Shown in pieces: positions 50,301 through 59,219 of a DNA stretch of 64,000 nucleotides. Below the pieces are notes generated by a model. It did not search any database, was not told where the DNA came from, and was given only the letters and a program-made list of their open reading frames with translations. This DNA is from Mycobacterium colombiense (GTDB lineage Bacteria > Actinomycetota > Actinomycetes > Mycobacteriales > Mycobacteriaceae): the NCBI RefSeq assembly GCF_001672755.1, contig NZ_LZKI01000034.1:62001-126000 (forward strand). The letters are read 5' to 3'. Within the stretch, counting starts at the first letter, position 1; each line of letters opens with the position of its first letter. Position numbers and translations under genes: made by a program.

Positions 50301-50750
50301 CGACTCGGCGGCCGCCAGCAGTTCGTCCACCGACGTCGAGGGTGCCGAGGAGGCCAGCACCGGAAGACCGGCTTCCCGCGCCGCCGAGATGGCCCGCGAC
50401 TTGTTGCCCGTGAGCTCGAGCACCTCCGCGCTGGGGCCGACGAAGGTGATGCCCGCCGCGGCGCACGCCGCCGCCAGGTCAGGATTCTCCGACAGGAAGC
50501 CATAGCCGGGGTAAATCGCATCCGCCCCGCAAGCCTGGGCCGTCGCGACGATGTCGTCGACCGACAGGTACGCGCGGACCGGGTGGCCCTCCTCGCCGAT
50601 CTGGTAGGACTCGTCGGCCTTCAGCCGATGCACGGAATTGCGGTCCTCGTAGGGATAGATCGCGACCGTGCCGATTTCCAGCTCATAGGCCGCGCGGAAC
50701 GCGCGGATCGCTATCTCCCCGCGATTGGCGACCAGTACCTTCGCAAACAC
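47367..50750 (-). CDS. pca: Pyruvate carboxylase
   Basis: This 1127-residue single-chain biotin enzyme makes oxaloacetate from pyruvate and bicarbonate. An N-terminal biotin carboxylase domain (FAKVLVANRGEIAIRAFRAAYE, AVAGGGGRGMR, EMNPRIQVEHTVTE) precedes the carboxyltransferase barrel (GVTDTTFRDAHQSLLATRVR, HVHTHDTPGG) and a C-terminal biotinyl domain with K1093 in IEAMKMEAAV. The start GTG at 50748-50750 gives exactly the length I recall for M. tuberculosis Pca (Rv2967c). It follows prpC by 5 nt on the same strand, with no good ribosome site between, so it is read from the methylcitrate operon. This linkage is unlike M. tuberculosis. Confidence 0.93.
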   Translation of the reverse strand: MFAKVLVANRGEIAIRAFRAAYELEIGTVAIYPYEDRNSVHRLKADESYQIGEEGHPVRAYLSVDDIVATAQACGADAIYPGYGFLSENPDLAAACAAAGITFVGPSAEVLELTGNKSRAISAAREAGLPVLASSAPSTSVDELLAAAESMEFPLFVKAVAGGGGRGMRRVADAASLPEAIEAASREAESAFGDASVFLEQAVTNPRHIEVQILADTQGNVMHLYERDCSVQRRHQKVVEIAPAPNLDPQLRQQICADAVAFARSIGYTCAGTVEFLLDERGNHVFIEMNPRIQVEHTVTEEITDVDLVSAQLRIAGGQSLEDIGLNQDSVVPHGAALQCRITTEDPANGFRPDTGRITAYRTPGGAGIRLDGGTTLGADISAHFDSMLIKLTCRGRDFATAVRRARRAVAEFRIRGVSTNIPFLQAVLDDPDFQAGRITTSFIEERPQLLTARSSADRGTKILNYLADVTVNKPHGERPSAVYPHDKLPDIDLSADPPAGSKQRLTELGPERFATWLRESPGVGVTDTTFRDAHQSLLATRVRTSGLIKVAPYIARTTPQLLSIECWGGATYDVALRFLKEDPWERLATLREALPNICLQMLLRGRNTVGYTPYPETVTTAFVEEATATGIDIFRIFDALNNVDSMRPAIDAVRETGAAIAEVAMSYTGDLSDPAEKLYTLDYYLKLAEQIVDAGAHVLAIKDMAGLLRAPAAATLVSALKSRFDLPVHVHTHDTPGGQLATYVAAWHAGADAVDGAAAPVAGTTSQPALSSIVAAAANTAYDTGLSLPAVCDLEPYWEALRKVYAPFESGLPAPTGRVYHHEIPGGQLSNLRQQAIALGLGDRFEDIENAYAGADAILGHLVKVTPSSKVVGDLALALVGAGVSAQEFADDPGRYDIPDSVIGFLRGELGDPPGGWPEPLRTKALEGRGPAKPEQALSADDEKTLGIPGADRQAALNRLLFPGPTKELDEHRETYGDTSGLSANQFFYGLRQGDEHRVELERGVELLIGLEAISDADERGMRTVMCILNGQLRPVVVRDRSIASDVPAAEKADRANPDHVAAPFAGVVTVTTEVGDEVEAGQTIATIEAMKMEAAVTTPKAGKVARIAVSQTAQVEGGDLLVVID

Positions 50751-50755
50751 GATAT

Positions 50756-51883
50756 TTACGATAGAGCGCGCTGCGGAGGTCCGACATACTCGCTCAGCGG
50801 ACGGATCAACGCGTTGGACGCGGTCTGCTCGATGATGTGTGCGGTCCACCCGGTTATGCGGCTCATCACGAAGATCGGCGTGAAGGTGCCGATGTCGAAG
50901 CCCATCAGGTGATAGGCCGGTCCGGTCGGGAAGTCCAGGTTGGGTTTGATGCCGTTGGCCTCGGCCATGCCCTTCTCCAGGACTTCGTAGATGTCGAGCC
51001 ACTTTTGGCCGTCACGCGCCGTGGCGACGCGCCTGAGGGCCTCCTTCATGGTCGGCACCCGCGAGTCACCGTTCTTGTAGACCCGGTGGCCGAACCCCAT
51101 GATCTTGTCCTTGCGATCCAGCTTGCCCCGCAGCCATTCCGCGGCCCTGCCGGCGGTGCCGATGTCGAGCATGTCGTGCATGACGGCCTCGTTGGCGCCG
51201 CCGTGCAGCGGGCCTTTGAGTGCGCCGATGGCGGCCGTGACCGCGCTGTAGATGTCGGACTGGGTGGAGGTGACCACGCGCGCGGCGAAGGTCGAGGCGT
51301 TGAAGCTGTGCTCGGCGTAGAGGACCATCGACTGCTCGAAGGCGTCCACCACCACCTGCTCGGGCACGTCACCGAAGCACATGTGCAGAAAATTCTGCGC
51401 GTAGTTCATGTGGCTGTGCGGGGCGATCGGGTCCAGGCCACGACGGCGGCGCATGTCGGCGGCGACGATGGTGGGCAGCACCGCGAACATCCGCAACGCC
51501 TTGGCGTAGTTGGCCGCCGGGCTGCTGTCGTCCTCTTCGGGGTCTTCGGCGCCCATCGAGCTGATGAAGGTGCGCACCACGTCCATCGGGTGGCAGGTCT
51601 CGGGCAGCTTGGTCAACAACGACAGCTGGGATCGGTTCAGCCGGCGGGCCGCTCGCTCCTGCTGGCTGAACAGCGCGAGCTGTTGCTCGTCGGGAAGTTC
51701 ACCGTGCCAGAGCAGGTAGGCGACCTGCTCGAAGCTGCAATGCGCCGCCAGGTCCTGGACCGCGTACCCGCGGTAGGTCAGGGAGTTGGTCTCCGGGACG
51801 ACCTTGGAGATGGCGGTGGTGTCCACGACGACACCGGCCAGCCCCTTGTAGATGCGGGGTTGGTTGTCTTCGATGGCGCTCAT
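50756..51883 (-). CDS. prpC: PrpC: 2-methylcitrate synthase (citrate synthase family)
   Basis: The 375-residue citrate synthase of the short bacterial type condenses propionyl-CoA with oxaloacetate. Catalytic residues are in LKGPLHGGANEAVM (His), IMGFGHRVYKNGDSR (His) and NLDFPTGPAYHLMGF (Asp). Placement between prpB and pca, under prpR, supports methylcitrate rather than citrate synthase; M. tuberculosis homologue prpC/gltA1. It overlaps the prpB stop by 3 nt (ATGA). Confidence 0.92.
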   Translation of the reverse strand: MSAIEDNQPRIYKGLAGVVVDTTAISKVVPETNSLTYRGYAVQDLAAHCSFEQVAYLLWHGELPDEQQLALFSQQERAARRLNRSQLSLLTKLPETCHPMDVVRTFISSMGAEDPEEDDSSPAANYAKALRMFAVLPTIVAADMRRRRGLDPIAPHSHMNYAQNFLHMCFGDVPEQVVVDAFEQSMVLYAEHSFNASTFAARVVTSTQSDIYSAVTAAIGALKGPLHGGANEAVMHDMLDIGTAGRAAEWLRGKLDRKDKIMGFGHRVYKNGDSRVPTMKEALRRVATARDGQKWLDIYEVLEKGMAEANGIKPNLDFPTGPAYHLMGFDIGTFTPIFVMSRITGWTAHIIEQTASNALIRPLSEYVGPPQRALS

Positions 51884-52797
51884 TGCGCGTCTCCTCCGAG
51901 GGTGAAGTTGTAAATGTCGGAATCGAATTGGTTGTAATCGGCGTAGCGCAGCAGTTCATAGAGCCGGCTGCGGTGTTGCATACGGCCCAATAGGCCGGAT
52001 TGGGTTCCCTGGTCCGCGATTTCGCGAAGGCCGGTCTCGACGGCGTGCATCGCCAACCGCAATGTGGTCACCGGGTAGATCACCACGTTGTAGCCGATGT
52101 CGGAGAGCTGCCGGGCGGTCAGGAGCTCCGACTTGCCGAACTCGGTCATGTTGGCCAGCAACGGCGTGTCCACGGCGGCCCGGAACCGCTCGAATTCGGC
52201 TGGTGTGTGCAGTGCTTCGGTGAAGATCAGGTCGGCGCCCGCGTCGGCGTAGGCCTTCGCGCGGTCGATTGCCGCGGGCACGCCCTCGATGCCGGCGGCG
52301 TCAGTCCGGGCGCAGATGATGAAATTCGTATCCCGGCGGGCGGCCACGGCGGCCCGCAGTCGCTTGATCATCTCGGCGGTCGGCACCACCGCCTTGCCGT
52401 CGAGGTGCCCGCACCGCTTGGGGTTTTCCTGGTCTTCGAAATGGCAGCCGGCCAGCCCGGCGTCTTCCAGCACGGTCACGGTGCGCGCTGCACTCATCGG
52501 CTCGCCGAAGCCGGTGTCGGCGTCGATCAGGGCGGGCAGGTCGGTGACCGCCGCGATCTGCGCCCCGCGGGCGGCGACTTCGGTGAGCGTGGTCAGGCCG
52601 ATGTCGGGCAGGCCGAGGTCGGCCGAAAGCACCGCGCCGGACACGTACACCCCGTCGAACCCGAGCTCGGCGACCAACTTGGCGACCAGGGGCGAGAAGG
52701 CGCCCGGGAACCGTTGCAGCCGGCCGCCTTCCAGCGTGGCACGGAATCGTGCCCGCTTGGTCGACGCCGGTGCGGCGCCGCCGATCAGCCCGCCCAT
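51880..52797 (-). CDS. prpB: PrpB: 2-methylisocitrate lyase
   Basis: The 305-residue enzyme of the isocitrate lyase superfamily cleaves 2-methylisocitrate to pyruvate and succinate. The family signature K127-R-C-G-H131 is present in FEDQENPKRCGHLDGK, with the metal Asp in LIDADTGFGEP and GVYVSGAVLSADLGLPD near the start. M. tuberculosis lacks a dedicated prpB in its prp operon and uses isocitrate lyases instead, so this species keeps the complete pathway. Its ATG overlaps the prpD stop. Confidence 0.92.
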   Translation of the reverse strand: MGGLIGGAAPASTKRARFRATLEGGRLQRFPGAFSPLVAKLVAELGFDGVYVSGAVLSADLGLPDIGLTTLTEVAARGAQIAAVTDLPALIDADTGFGEPMSAARTVTVLEDAGLAGCHFEDQENPKRCGHLDGKAVVPTAEMIKRLRAAVAARRDTNFIICARTDAAGIEGVPAAIDRAKAYADAGADLIFTEALHTPAEFERFRAAVDTPLLANMTEFGKSELLTARQLSDIGYNVVIYPVTTLRLAMHAVETGLREIADQGTQSGLLGRMQHRSRLYELLRYADYNQFDSDIYNFTLGGDAQ

Positions 52798-54296
52798 CAG
52801 AAGATCCCCGACGGAATCACGGGTGCCCGGTCGAGCACCAGCGGACCGACCGTGATGTTCAACGCGCCCAGCGCGCCAGGTTGCAGGTCCGAAAGAGCCT
52901 CAGCCGCGGACAGGAAGCGCCGCTGCTCGCTTTCGCTGACGACGCCCTCGGCCAGTTCGTGAAACTTTCCGATGTACTGCTCGCGCGCAAACGGCCTGGC
53001 GCCCAGGGGGTGTGCGTCGGCGACGGCGATCTCGTCGACGATGACCTCACCGTTTTTGAGGGTGACCTCGGCGCGGGCTCCGAACGCCTTCTCGCCCGGA
53101 TCCGAGGAGTGATAGCGCCGGGTCCATTCGGGATCTTCGACCGTCGAAACCTTGCGCCAGAGCTCGATGGTGTCGGGCCGGTGTGCCCGCTCCGGCGCGT
53201 AAGACCTTTCGTGATGCCAGGTTCCATCCTGCAAGGCGACGGCGAAGATGTACATCACCGAGTGGTCGAGCGTTTCGCGGGAGGCATCCGGGTCGAATTT
53301 CTGCGGATCGCCCGCGCCGGTGCCGATTACGTAGTGGGTGTGGTGGCTGGTGTGCAGCACGATCGTCGCGATCTGGCCCAAATCGCCGATGCTGCCGCGC
53401 ATTCGGCGGGCCAGGTCGATCAGCGCCTGGCTCTGGTATTCGGCCGAGTGCTCCTTGGTGTAACTCTGCAGGATGGCGCGCTTGGGTTCGCCCTGCTCGG
53501 GCAGCGGAACCTGGTAGGTGTGCTCCGGACCCGAGAGCAGCCAGGCGATCACCCCGTCCTCGCCCTCCCAGATCGGGGCGGGTGCGCCCTCGCCGCGCAT
53601 GGCACGGTCGACGGCCTCGATGGCGACCTTGCCGGCCCAGGCGGGCGCGTATGCCTTCCAGCTGGAGATCAGGCCCTTGCGCGACTGCCGCGTGGACGTG
53701 GTCAGGTGCAGCGCCTGCCCGATCGCCTGATAGATGGTGTCCTTGTCCAGCCGCAGCATGGTGCCCAGTCCGGCCGCCACCGACGGACCGAGGTGAGCGA
53801 CATGGTCAATCTTGTGCTCGTGCAAACAGATTCCCTTGACCAGGTCGATCTGGATCTCGTAACCCGTCGCGATGCCGCGGATCAGGTCGGCTCCGCCGAT
53901 CCCCAGGTGCTGGGCGACTGCCACCAGCGGTGGGATGTTGTCACCCGGGTGGGAGTACTCGGCAGCCAGGAAGGTGTCGTGGAAGTCGAGCTCGCGCACC
54001 GCGACGCCGTTGGCCCAGGCCGCCCATTCCGGGGAGTAGTCGCCCTGGATGCCGAAGACCTTGGCGCCCTTGAACGGGTGCGCCTGGGCCTGGGCCCGGG
54101 CGGCCGCGACCGGGCGGCGCGTCACCGAGGCGGCCGACACCGCGGCGTTGTCGATGATCCGGTTGATCACCATCGCCTCGGTGTCGGCGGGCACGGCGAC
54201 CGGGTCGGCCGCGACCTCGGCGATCTTCCAGGCCAGGTGCTCATTGCGTGGGAAGTCGTCGGCGCTGCGTCGGGTTCGTACATCATGAAGGCGCAT
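52797..54296 (-). CDS. prpD: PrpD: 2-methylcitrate dehydratase
   Basis: The 499-residue MmgE/PrpD-family dehydratase converts 2-methylcitrate to 2-methyl-cis-aconitate. Typical segments are [86 protein letters not shown] and [26 protein letters not shown]. The ATG at 54294-54296 ([10 protein letters not shown]) is chosen; the frame opens six codons earlier. First gene of the prpDBC-pca operon, divergent from prpR. Confidence 0.92.
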   Translation of the reverse strand: MRLHDVRTRRSADDFPRNEHLAWKIAEVAADPVAVPADTEAMVINRIIDNAAVSAASVTRRPVAAARAQAQAHPFKGAKVFGIQGDYSPEWAAWANGVAVRELDFHDTFLAAEYSHPGDNIPPLVAVAQHLGIGGADLIRGIATGYEIQIDLVKGICLHEHKIDHVAHLGPSVAAGLGTMLRLDKDTIYQAIGQALHLTTSTRQSRKGLISSWKAYAPAWAGKVAIEAVDRAMRGEGAPAPIWEGEDGVIAWLLSGPEHTYQVPLPEQGEPKRAILQSYTKEHSAEYQSQALIDLARRMRGSIGDLGQIATIVLHTSHHTHYVIGTGAGDPQKFDPDASRETLDHSVMYIFAVALQDGTWHHERSYAPERAHRPDTIELWRKVSTVEDPEWTRRYHSSDPGEKAFGARAEVTLKNGEVIVDEIAVADAHPLGARPFAREQYIGKFHELAEGVVSESEQRRFLSAAEALSDLQPGALGALNITVGPLVLDRAPVIPSGIF

Positions 54297-54372
54297 AAGC
54301 CGCACAGTACGCAAAGCCGCGTACGCGGTAAATGCCCTGGAAAAGCGTAATCGTGCGTCCTTAGCCGTCGAA

Positions 54373-54392
54373 TTTTGCGAACTTTGTGAAAA
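54373..54392. promoter_or_regulatory. Paired half-sites resembling a RamB/PrpR operator
   Basis: TTTTGCGAA and CTTTGTGAAAA lie in tandem in the 118-bp gap between prpD and prpR and resemble the TTTGC(A/G)AA-type half-sites of RamB/PrpR regulators. A related GCAAAG lies at 54314-54319 near the prpD start. The bases just after this site (AAGGGCGGG) precede the prpR ATG. Confidence 0.5.
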
Positions 54393-54414
54393 GGGCGGGC
54401 GTACCGTGTGATGA

Positions 54415-55830
54415 ATGGCGAAGACGTTCGCCGGAGCGCGGCTACGGCGATTACGCGAGGAGCAGGGGCTGACCCAGGTGGCGCTGGCACGCGTCCTGGG
54501 ACTGTCGACCAGCTACGTCAACCAGCTGGAAAACGATCAGCGCCCGATCACCGTTCCGGTGCTGCTCACTCTCACCGAGCGGTTCGACCTGCCGACCCAC
54601 TACTTCGCACCGGAATCCGACGCCCGCTTGGTGTCGGACCTGCGCGAAGTCCTGGCCGACACGGCTGCCACGGCCGCGCAAGTCGAGGAGCTCGTCGCCC
54701 GGATGCCGGCGATCGGGCAGACACTGGTCAATCTGCACCGCCGGCTGCACGACACCACCGCCGATCTCGAAGCGCTGCACAGTCGCGCCAACGTCGAAAC
54801 CGCGGCAATGCCACAGCAGTCGATGCCTTTCGAAGAGGTGCGGGACTTCTTCTACGATCGAAAGAACTACATCGGCGAACTCGACATCGCGGCCGAAGAG
54901 TTGTTCAACAAGAACCGCTTGCGCATCGGCGGTCTCGACGGCCAGCTGGCGGAGCTGCTCGCTGACGAACTCGGAGTCACGGTCGTGATCGACGATGGCC
55001 AGGTGTTAGATCCCAATTCCAAACGCATGTTCGCGCCCGAATCGAAGGTTCTCTATCTGGCCCGGTGGCTTCAACCCGGTCAGCGTGCCTTTCAGCTCGC
55101 CACCCAGATCGCCTTGCTCACCCAGGGCAGGCTGATCAGCGGCATCATCGCCGGCGACGACCAGCTCGGCGACGATTCACGTGGCGTGGCCCGCATCGGG
55201 CTGGCCAACTATTTCGCCGGCGCCCTGCTGTTGCCCTACCTGAGATTCCTCGAAGCCGCTGAGAGCTTCCGTTACGACATCGATTACCTGGCACGGCGAT
55301 TCGAGGTGGGGTTCGAAACCATTTGCCATCGCTTGTCCACCCTGCAACGCCCGAACGCTCGTGGGGTTCCGTTCATCTTCGTCCGCACCGACAGCGCGGG
55401 CAACATCTCTAAACGCCAGTCCGCCACGGCGTTTCACTTTTCCCGTGTCGGCGGAAACTGCCCCTTGTGGGTGGCGCACCACGCATTTTCGCGGCCCGAC
55501 CAGTTCTTGACGCAGGTCGCGCAGATGCCCGACGAACGCACCTACTTCTGGGTGGCCAGAACTACCACGACGGAGCCGAGCCGCTACCTTGGGCCGGCTA
55601 AGAGCTTCGCCATCGGGCTGGGATGCGACATCGCCCATGCCGAGAAACTGATCTACTCCGTGGGCATCGATCTTTCCAACGTCGAGTCGATTGTGCCGAT
55701 CGGCGCCGGCTGCAAGATCTGCGACCGGCCCGCCTGCCCGCAACGCGCCTTCCCGTATCTCGGTCGCCAGGTGTACGTAGACCCGCACAGCAGCACGGAT
55801 CTGCCCTATCCACCAGCGATTACCACCTGA
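54415..55830 (+). CDS. prpR: PrpR/RamB-family regulator of the methylcitrate operon
   Basis: The 471-residue protein has an XRE helix-turn-helix (about 5-62: [37 protein letters not shown]), a coiled helical part, an IrrE-like/DUF955 domain in the middle without an intact HExxH, and a C-terminal domain with [19 protein letters not shown] and the Cys cluster [15 protein letters not shown]. In M. tuberculosis PrpR this C-terminal domain binds a 4Fe-4S cluster and senses propionyl-CoA-type ligands. Divergent from prpD with operator-like repeats between. It probably activates prpDBC-pca during growth on cholesterol or odd-chain fatty acids. Confidence 0.92.
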   Translation: MAKTFAGARLRRLREEQGLTQVALARVLGLSTSYVNQLENDQRPITVPVLLTLTERFDLPTHYFAPESDARLVSDLREVLADTAATAAQVEELVARMPAIGQTLVNLHRRLHDTTADLEALHSRANVETAAMPQQSMPFEEVRDFFYDRKNYIGELDIAAEELFNKNRLRIGGLDGQLAELLADELGVTVVIDDGQVLDPNSKRMFAPESKVLYLARWLQPGQRAFQLATQIALLTQGRLISGIIAGDDQLGDDSRGVARIGLANYFAGALLLPYLRFLEAAESFRYDIDYLARRFEVGFETICHRLSTLQRPNARGVPFIFVRTDSAGNISKRQSATAFHFSRVGGNCPLWVAHHAFSRPDQFLTQVAQMPDERTYFWVARTTTTEPSRYLGPAKSFAIGLGCDIAHAEKLIYSVGIDLSNVESIVPIGAGCKICDRPACPQRAFPYLGRQVYVDPHSSTDLPYPPAITT

Positions 55831-55859
55831 GCGCGGTCAGGTCGGGTCGCCGACCGAGG

Positions 55860-56282
55860 TCAGCGGCGGACCCGACGCAGCAGCCATCTCACGATCCCGA
55901 TCGTGAGCGGTATCGCGAGCAACCCCGTGGCGGTCGTCGCGATTCCCATGCCGATTAGCGACAGCATCCCCCGATGGATGCCGTCCCAGATGGCGAGGCC
56001 GCCACACGCGGGAAGGAACACCATGCCGAGGACGAACTTGACCGAGTCGCGCACGCTGGTCTCGTCGCCGCTGGCATGTCGTGGGGGCTTGCCGCGGTCC
56101 GTGGTGTCCTGGCCGCCCAGCATCTTGATGGCGATGTAGGCCCCGAACGCCATCGTGACCCAGCCGACGAATGGGAGCGCGGCTGCTCGACGGAAATCGT
56201 GCGGCGGCGGATTGAAGGCCATCAGAGCGCCGCTGAGCATCCATATCGCCCCGAACAAAAGCAAAGCGAGCCGCCTCCCCAC
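55860..56282 (-). CDS. Four-helix membrane protein, unknown
   Basis: The 140-residue protein has hydrophobic stretches at about 5-22, 36-55, 85-103 and 108-131, with a polar basic loop between helices 2 and 3 (LGGQDTTDRGKPPRHASGDE). No family motif recognised. GTG start at 56280-56282. It is convergent with prpR and divergent, with a 74-bp gap, from the hydroxyacid dehydrogenase. Confidence 0.72.
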   Translation of the reverse strand: MGRRLALLLFGAIWMLSGALMAFNPPPHDFRRAAALPFVGWVTMAFGAYIAIKMLGGQDTTDRGKPPRHASGDETSVRDSVKFVLGMVFLPACGGLAIWDGIHRGMLSLIGMGIATTATGLLAIPLTIGIVRWLLRRVRR

Positions 56283-56356
56283 CAGATGAGTATGCAGTCT
56301 TTACGGCGGGGCGACGTAATGTTGCAGTGAACCCTTCACCGGATCGGGGAAACAGC

Positions 56357-57346
56357 ATGCCCAAGGTAGCGATTCTCGATGACTACGCGGGCGTGGCCTT
56401 ACAGGTTGCCGACTGGTCGCCCGTGCAAAAGCGGGCTGAGGTAACCGTTTTCGACCGCCACCTTGCCGAGGACGAGGCGGTCGATGCACTGCGGACGTTT
56501 GATGTGGTGTGCACCCTGCGAGAGCGGATGGGCTTTCCGCGCACCCTGATCGACCGGCTGCCGGACCTGAAGTTGATCACGATCGTCGGCAGGAGCCTGC
56601 CGAACCTTGACATGACCGCAGCCACCGAACACGGGATTTTGGTGGCGCATTCGGATTTCGCCCACCCCCGATTCAGGTCCATGCGCGACGCCACGCCCGA
56701 ACTCGCCTGGGGGCTGATGATCGCGACGGTGCGCAATCTCGCCGACGAGCATCGCAACATGCGGGACGGCGGGTGGCAGAGCAGCGCGGGTATGACCCTG
56801 TCCGGCAAGACCCTCGGGCTGCTCGGCCTGGGCAGAGTCGGCCGGCGCATGGCCGAATACGCCACGGCGTTCGGGATGGAAGTCATTGCGTGGAGCCAGA
56901 ATCTCACCGGGGAGGCCGCCGCGAGCGTGGGCGCCCGCCGTGTCGAGAAAGCGACGCTCTTCGAATCCTCGGACGTGGTCTCCATTCATCTGGTGCTCTC
57001 GGAACGCACCCGGGGACTGGTCGGCGCGGCCGAACTGGCACTGATGAAGCCGCACACCTACCTGATCAACACCTCCAGGGGCCCGATCGTCGACGAGCCG
57101 TCTCTGCTGGCTGCGCTGGAAAGCCGGAGTATCGCCGGGGCCGGGCTGGACGTCTATGACACCGAGCCGCTGCCGAAAGACCATCGGCTGCGGTTGCTTC
57201 CGAATGTGACCCTCACTCCTCACCTGGGATACGTCACGCGCGAAATGCTGGGCGCCTTCTACTCCGACACGGTGGAATCGGTGGTGGCCTTCTTGGACGG
57301 GGAGCCCATCAGGATCGCCAATCCCGAAGTGGCGCAACGAGGCTGA
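56357..57346 (+). CDS. D-isomer-specific 2-hydroxyacid dehydrogenase
   Basis: The 329-residue NAD-dependent enzyme reduces 2-ketoacids or oxidises D-2-hydroxyacids. NAD site: KTLGLLGLGRVGRRMAEYATAFGMEV; the catalytic Arg is in LINTSRGPIVDE, Glu in DVYDTEPLPKDH and His in LTPHLGYVTREM. An N-terminal catalytic half holds LRERMGFPRTLIDRLPDLKLI. The ATG at 56357 gives the normal length; an upstream start at 56327 is weaker. Substrate unknown. It converges on the TetR gene. Confidence 0.88.
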   Translation: MPKVAILDDYAGVALQVADWSPVQKRAEVTVFDRHLAEDEAVDALRTFDVVCTLRERMGFPRTLIDRLPDLKLITIVGRSLPNLDMTAATEHGILVAHSDFAHPRFRSMRDATPELAWGLMIATVRNLADEHRNMRDGGWQSSAGMTLSGKTLGLLGLGRVGRRMAEYATAFGMEVIAWSQNLTGEAAASVGARRVEKATLFESSDVVSIHLVLSERTRGLVGAAELALMKPHTYLINTSRGPIVDEPSLLAALESRSIAGAGLDVYDTEPLPKDHRLRLLPNVTLTPHLGYVTREMLGAFYSDTVESVVAFLDGEPIRIANPEVAQRG

Positions 57347-57352
57347 ATGGGC

Positions 57353-57949
57353 TTACTTCCGACTCCAGTGCGGGCTTTTGACCGCGTCCAGCGCATCGGT
57401 GACGTATCGATCCAGCGGCCGCGGCTTCCCGGACTGTCGCACCCATTGCTGAAAGGCGAAATCGGCTGCCGCGAAGGCGAGTTGGACCAGCAGGCCCGGA
57501 CGGAGGTCGGCCTCCGGAGCGACGCCCATCCGTTCGGCGATGAGCTTGGTCGCGCGCTCCTTGTCGGCCGGCCGGTGCACGGTGACCTTGTCGAGCAGGT
57601 CGGGAACCACCAGCAGGGCTTCGCGCCACTCTTCGGTGTCCGCCTGCTCGAATGAGCGAGTCCGCGTGATGATGGCATTGATCAGCGCGACATCGGGCGA
57701 CTCGTCGGCGGGCCGTCCCTCGAGGAGATTGACGATCGCGGCGCCGCCGTAGCGCACCGGCGCGAGGAGGAGCTCCTCCTTCGCCGGCACGTGGCGGAAG
57801 AACGTGCGCGGGGAAACCCCGGCGGCCGTGGCGATCTCCTCGGTGGTCACCGCGTCGTACCCGCGCTCGACGAACAGGCGGAACGCCGCACGCCGGATGT
57901 CGGCGCGGATCTGTGCGCGCTGCCGGTCGCGGAGCGACTCGCCGGTCAT
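57353..57949 (-). CDS. TetR-family regulator
   Basis: The 198-residue regulator has the HTH at about 33-62 (VTTEEIATAAGVSPRTFFRHVPAKEELLLAPV), with the RTFFRHVP pattern of the mycobacterial AcrR/MtrR-like group, and a variable ligand domain. Its start overlaps the SDR stop by 4 nt, so it is part of the minus-strand cluster at 57.3-60.3 kb that it probably controls. The 15-bp palindrome at 60368-60382 is the candidate operator. Confidence 0.86.
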   Translation of the reverse strand: MTGESLRDRQRAQIRADIRRAAFRLFVERGYDAVTTEEIATAAGVSPRTFFRHVPAKEELLLAPVRYGGAAIVNLLEGRPADESPDVALINAIITRTRSFEQADTEEWREALLVVPDLLDKVTVHRPADKERATKLIAERMGVAPEADLRPGLLVQLAFAAADFAFQQWVRQSGKPRPLDRYVTDALDAVKSPHWSRK

Positions 57950-58719
57950 CGGAAGCAGCCGATCCCGCCGTCGACGTGGATGGTCTGACCGGTGATGAAG
58001 GTGGCGTCACTGCCGAGCAGGAACGTCACCAGCGCGCCCACATCGGTGCGGACGTCGCCGATGCGCTTCATCGGCACCCGGCCCACGGCTTTGTCGTACT
58101 CCTTGGGCGCGAACGACTTCCAGAACTTGACGCCGTCGGATTCGGCGAAGGGACAGATGACGTTGACGCGGATGTTGTCGCGGCCCCATTCCAGCGCGGC
58201 CACCTTCGACAGTCCACGAATGCCTTCCTTGGCGGCGGCATAGCCGCCCCACTTGGGCTCGCCGCCGGTGCCCGTCCCCGAACCGAGGTTCACGATCGAC
58301 CCGCCGCCGGCCGCGACCATCAGTGGGTGCACGGCCTGCATCAGCAGGAATGTCGCGCGGGGACCCACGTCGTAACCGAGGGCCAGGTCTTCGGTGGTGA
58401 TGTCGACGAACGCCTTGGGCTCGTTGGTGGCGATGGCGTTGTTGACCAGTCCGTGCACGGTGCCGAAGGCGTCGACCGCCGCGGCCGCGATCCGCTGCGC
58501 GCTGTCCGGGTCGCGCAGATCGGCGACCAGTTGCTCGACCCGCCCGATCGCCGTGAGCTCGGTGGCCGTGCGACCGAGGGCCTCTTCCTGGATGTCGACC
58601 AGCAGTACCTCGGCGCCGCGTTCGAGCAACGCGGTGGCGACGCCCTTACCGACGCCCTGGGCGGCGCCGGTGACGATCGCGACGTGCCCGCGCATCGAAT
58701 CGGGGTGGCTGTACGTCAT
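57946..58719 (-). CDS. SDR-family oxidoreductase
   Basis: This 257-residue protein has TGAAQGVG (about 17-24), the second motif NNAI instead of the usual NNAG, Ser in VNLGSGTGTGG, and YAAAK as catalytic Tyr/Lys. The segment YDVGPRATFLLMQAVHPLM is typical of this branch. It overlaps the VOC gene upstream and the TetR gene downstream by 4 nt each. Probably oxidises an alcohol intermediate of the cluster pathway. Confidence 0.86.
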   Translation of the reverse strand: MTYSHPDSMRGHVAIVTGAAQGVGKGVATALLERGAEVLLVDIQEEALGRTATELTAIGRVEQLVADLRDPDSAQRIAAAAVDAFGTVHGLVNNAIATNEPKAFVDITTEDLALGYDVGPRATFLLMQAVHPLMVAAGGGSIVNLGSGTGTGGEPKWGGYAAAKEGIRGLSKVAALEWGRDNIRVNVICPFAESDGVKFWKSFAPKEYDKAVGRVPMKRIGDVRTDVGALVTFLLGSDATFITGQTIHVDGGIGCFR

Positions 58720-59219
58720 CTGACGGGTCCCATCTGCAGCGGTACGCCGCGGTGCATTTCGTAGGTGCTTCGCGCCCCGTCGGGGAGTTCGATGAACTCG
58801 ACCGGTGTCCCGTCCGGGTCCTTGACGAAAAACATTCGGACGCCGCCGATCTCGAAGGGCTCTTGGTCGGGGGTACAGCCGGCGTCGATGACGCGGCGGT
58901 GGGTGTCGTCGAGATCGGTGACCGACAGCGACACATTATGGATTCCGGTGATGCCGCGCCGCTGCTTCTGCTCGGGTGGGTTGGCGCCGATGGACAGTAG
59001 CTCGACCATCAACCCGCCCAACAGCCCGCCGACCACCCGGCCCTCCTGCCTGCGGTTCGAGTGCAAGGCCGCGTCGAAAGGCTCTCCGGAGATGAGGGTT
59101 TCGAAGACGATCTCCATGCCCAGCACGTCGCGGTAGAACGCCAGAGCACGGTCCATGTCGGTCACGCCGACGACGAGGTGGCAGAACGACACGTCGCCGA
59201 GGACGCCCTTGTCCGTCAC
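58716..59219 (-). CDS. VOC-superfamily protein (glyoxalase/extradiol dioxygenase fold)
   Basis: The 167-residue protein has a first module FCHLVVGVTDMDRALAFYRDVLGMEIVFET with metal His, and a second module IHNVSLSVTDLDDTHRRVIDAGC with His and the C-terminal Glu in DPDGTPVEFIELPDG. The metal-binding residues (His, His, Glu) are in place, so it is likely active. It overlaps its neighbours by 4 nt on both sides. Reaction unknown. Confidence 0.85.
   Translation of the reverse strand: MTDKGVLGDVSFCHLVVGVTDMDRALAFYRDVLGMEIVFETLISGEPFDAALHSNRRQEGRVVGGLLGGLMVELLSIGANPPEQKQRRGITGIHNVSLSVTDLDDTHRRVIDAGCTPDQEPFEIGGVRMFFVKDPDGTPVEFIELPDGARSTYEMHRGVPLQMGPVR

Noticed and set aside
50751..51002. Upstream extension of the pyruvate carboxylase frame
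   Set aside because: The extra 84 residues have no biotin-carboxylase similarity and overlap prpC; GTG at 50748-50750 gives the family length.
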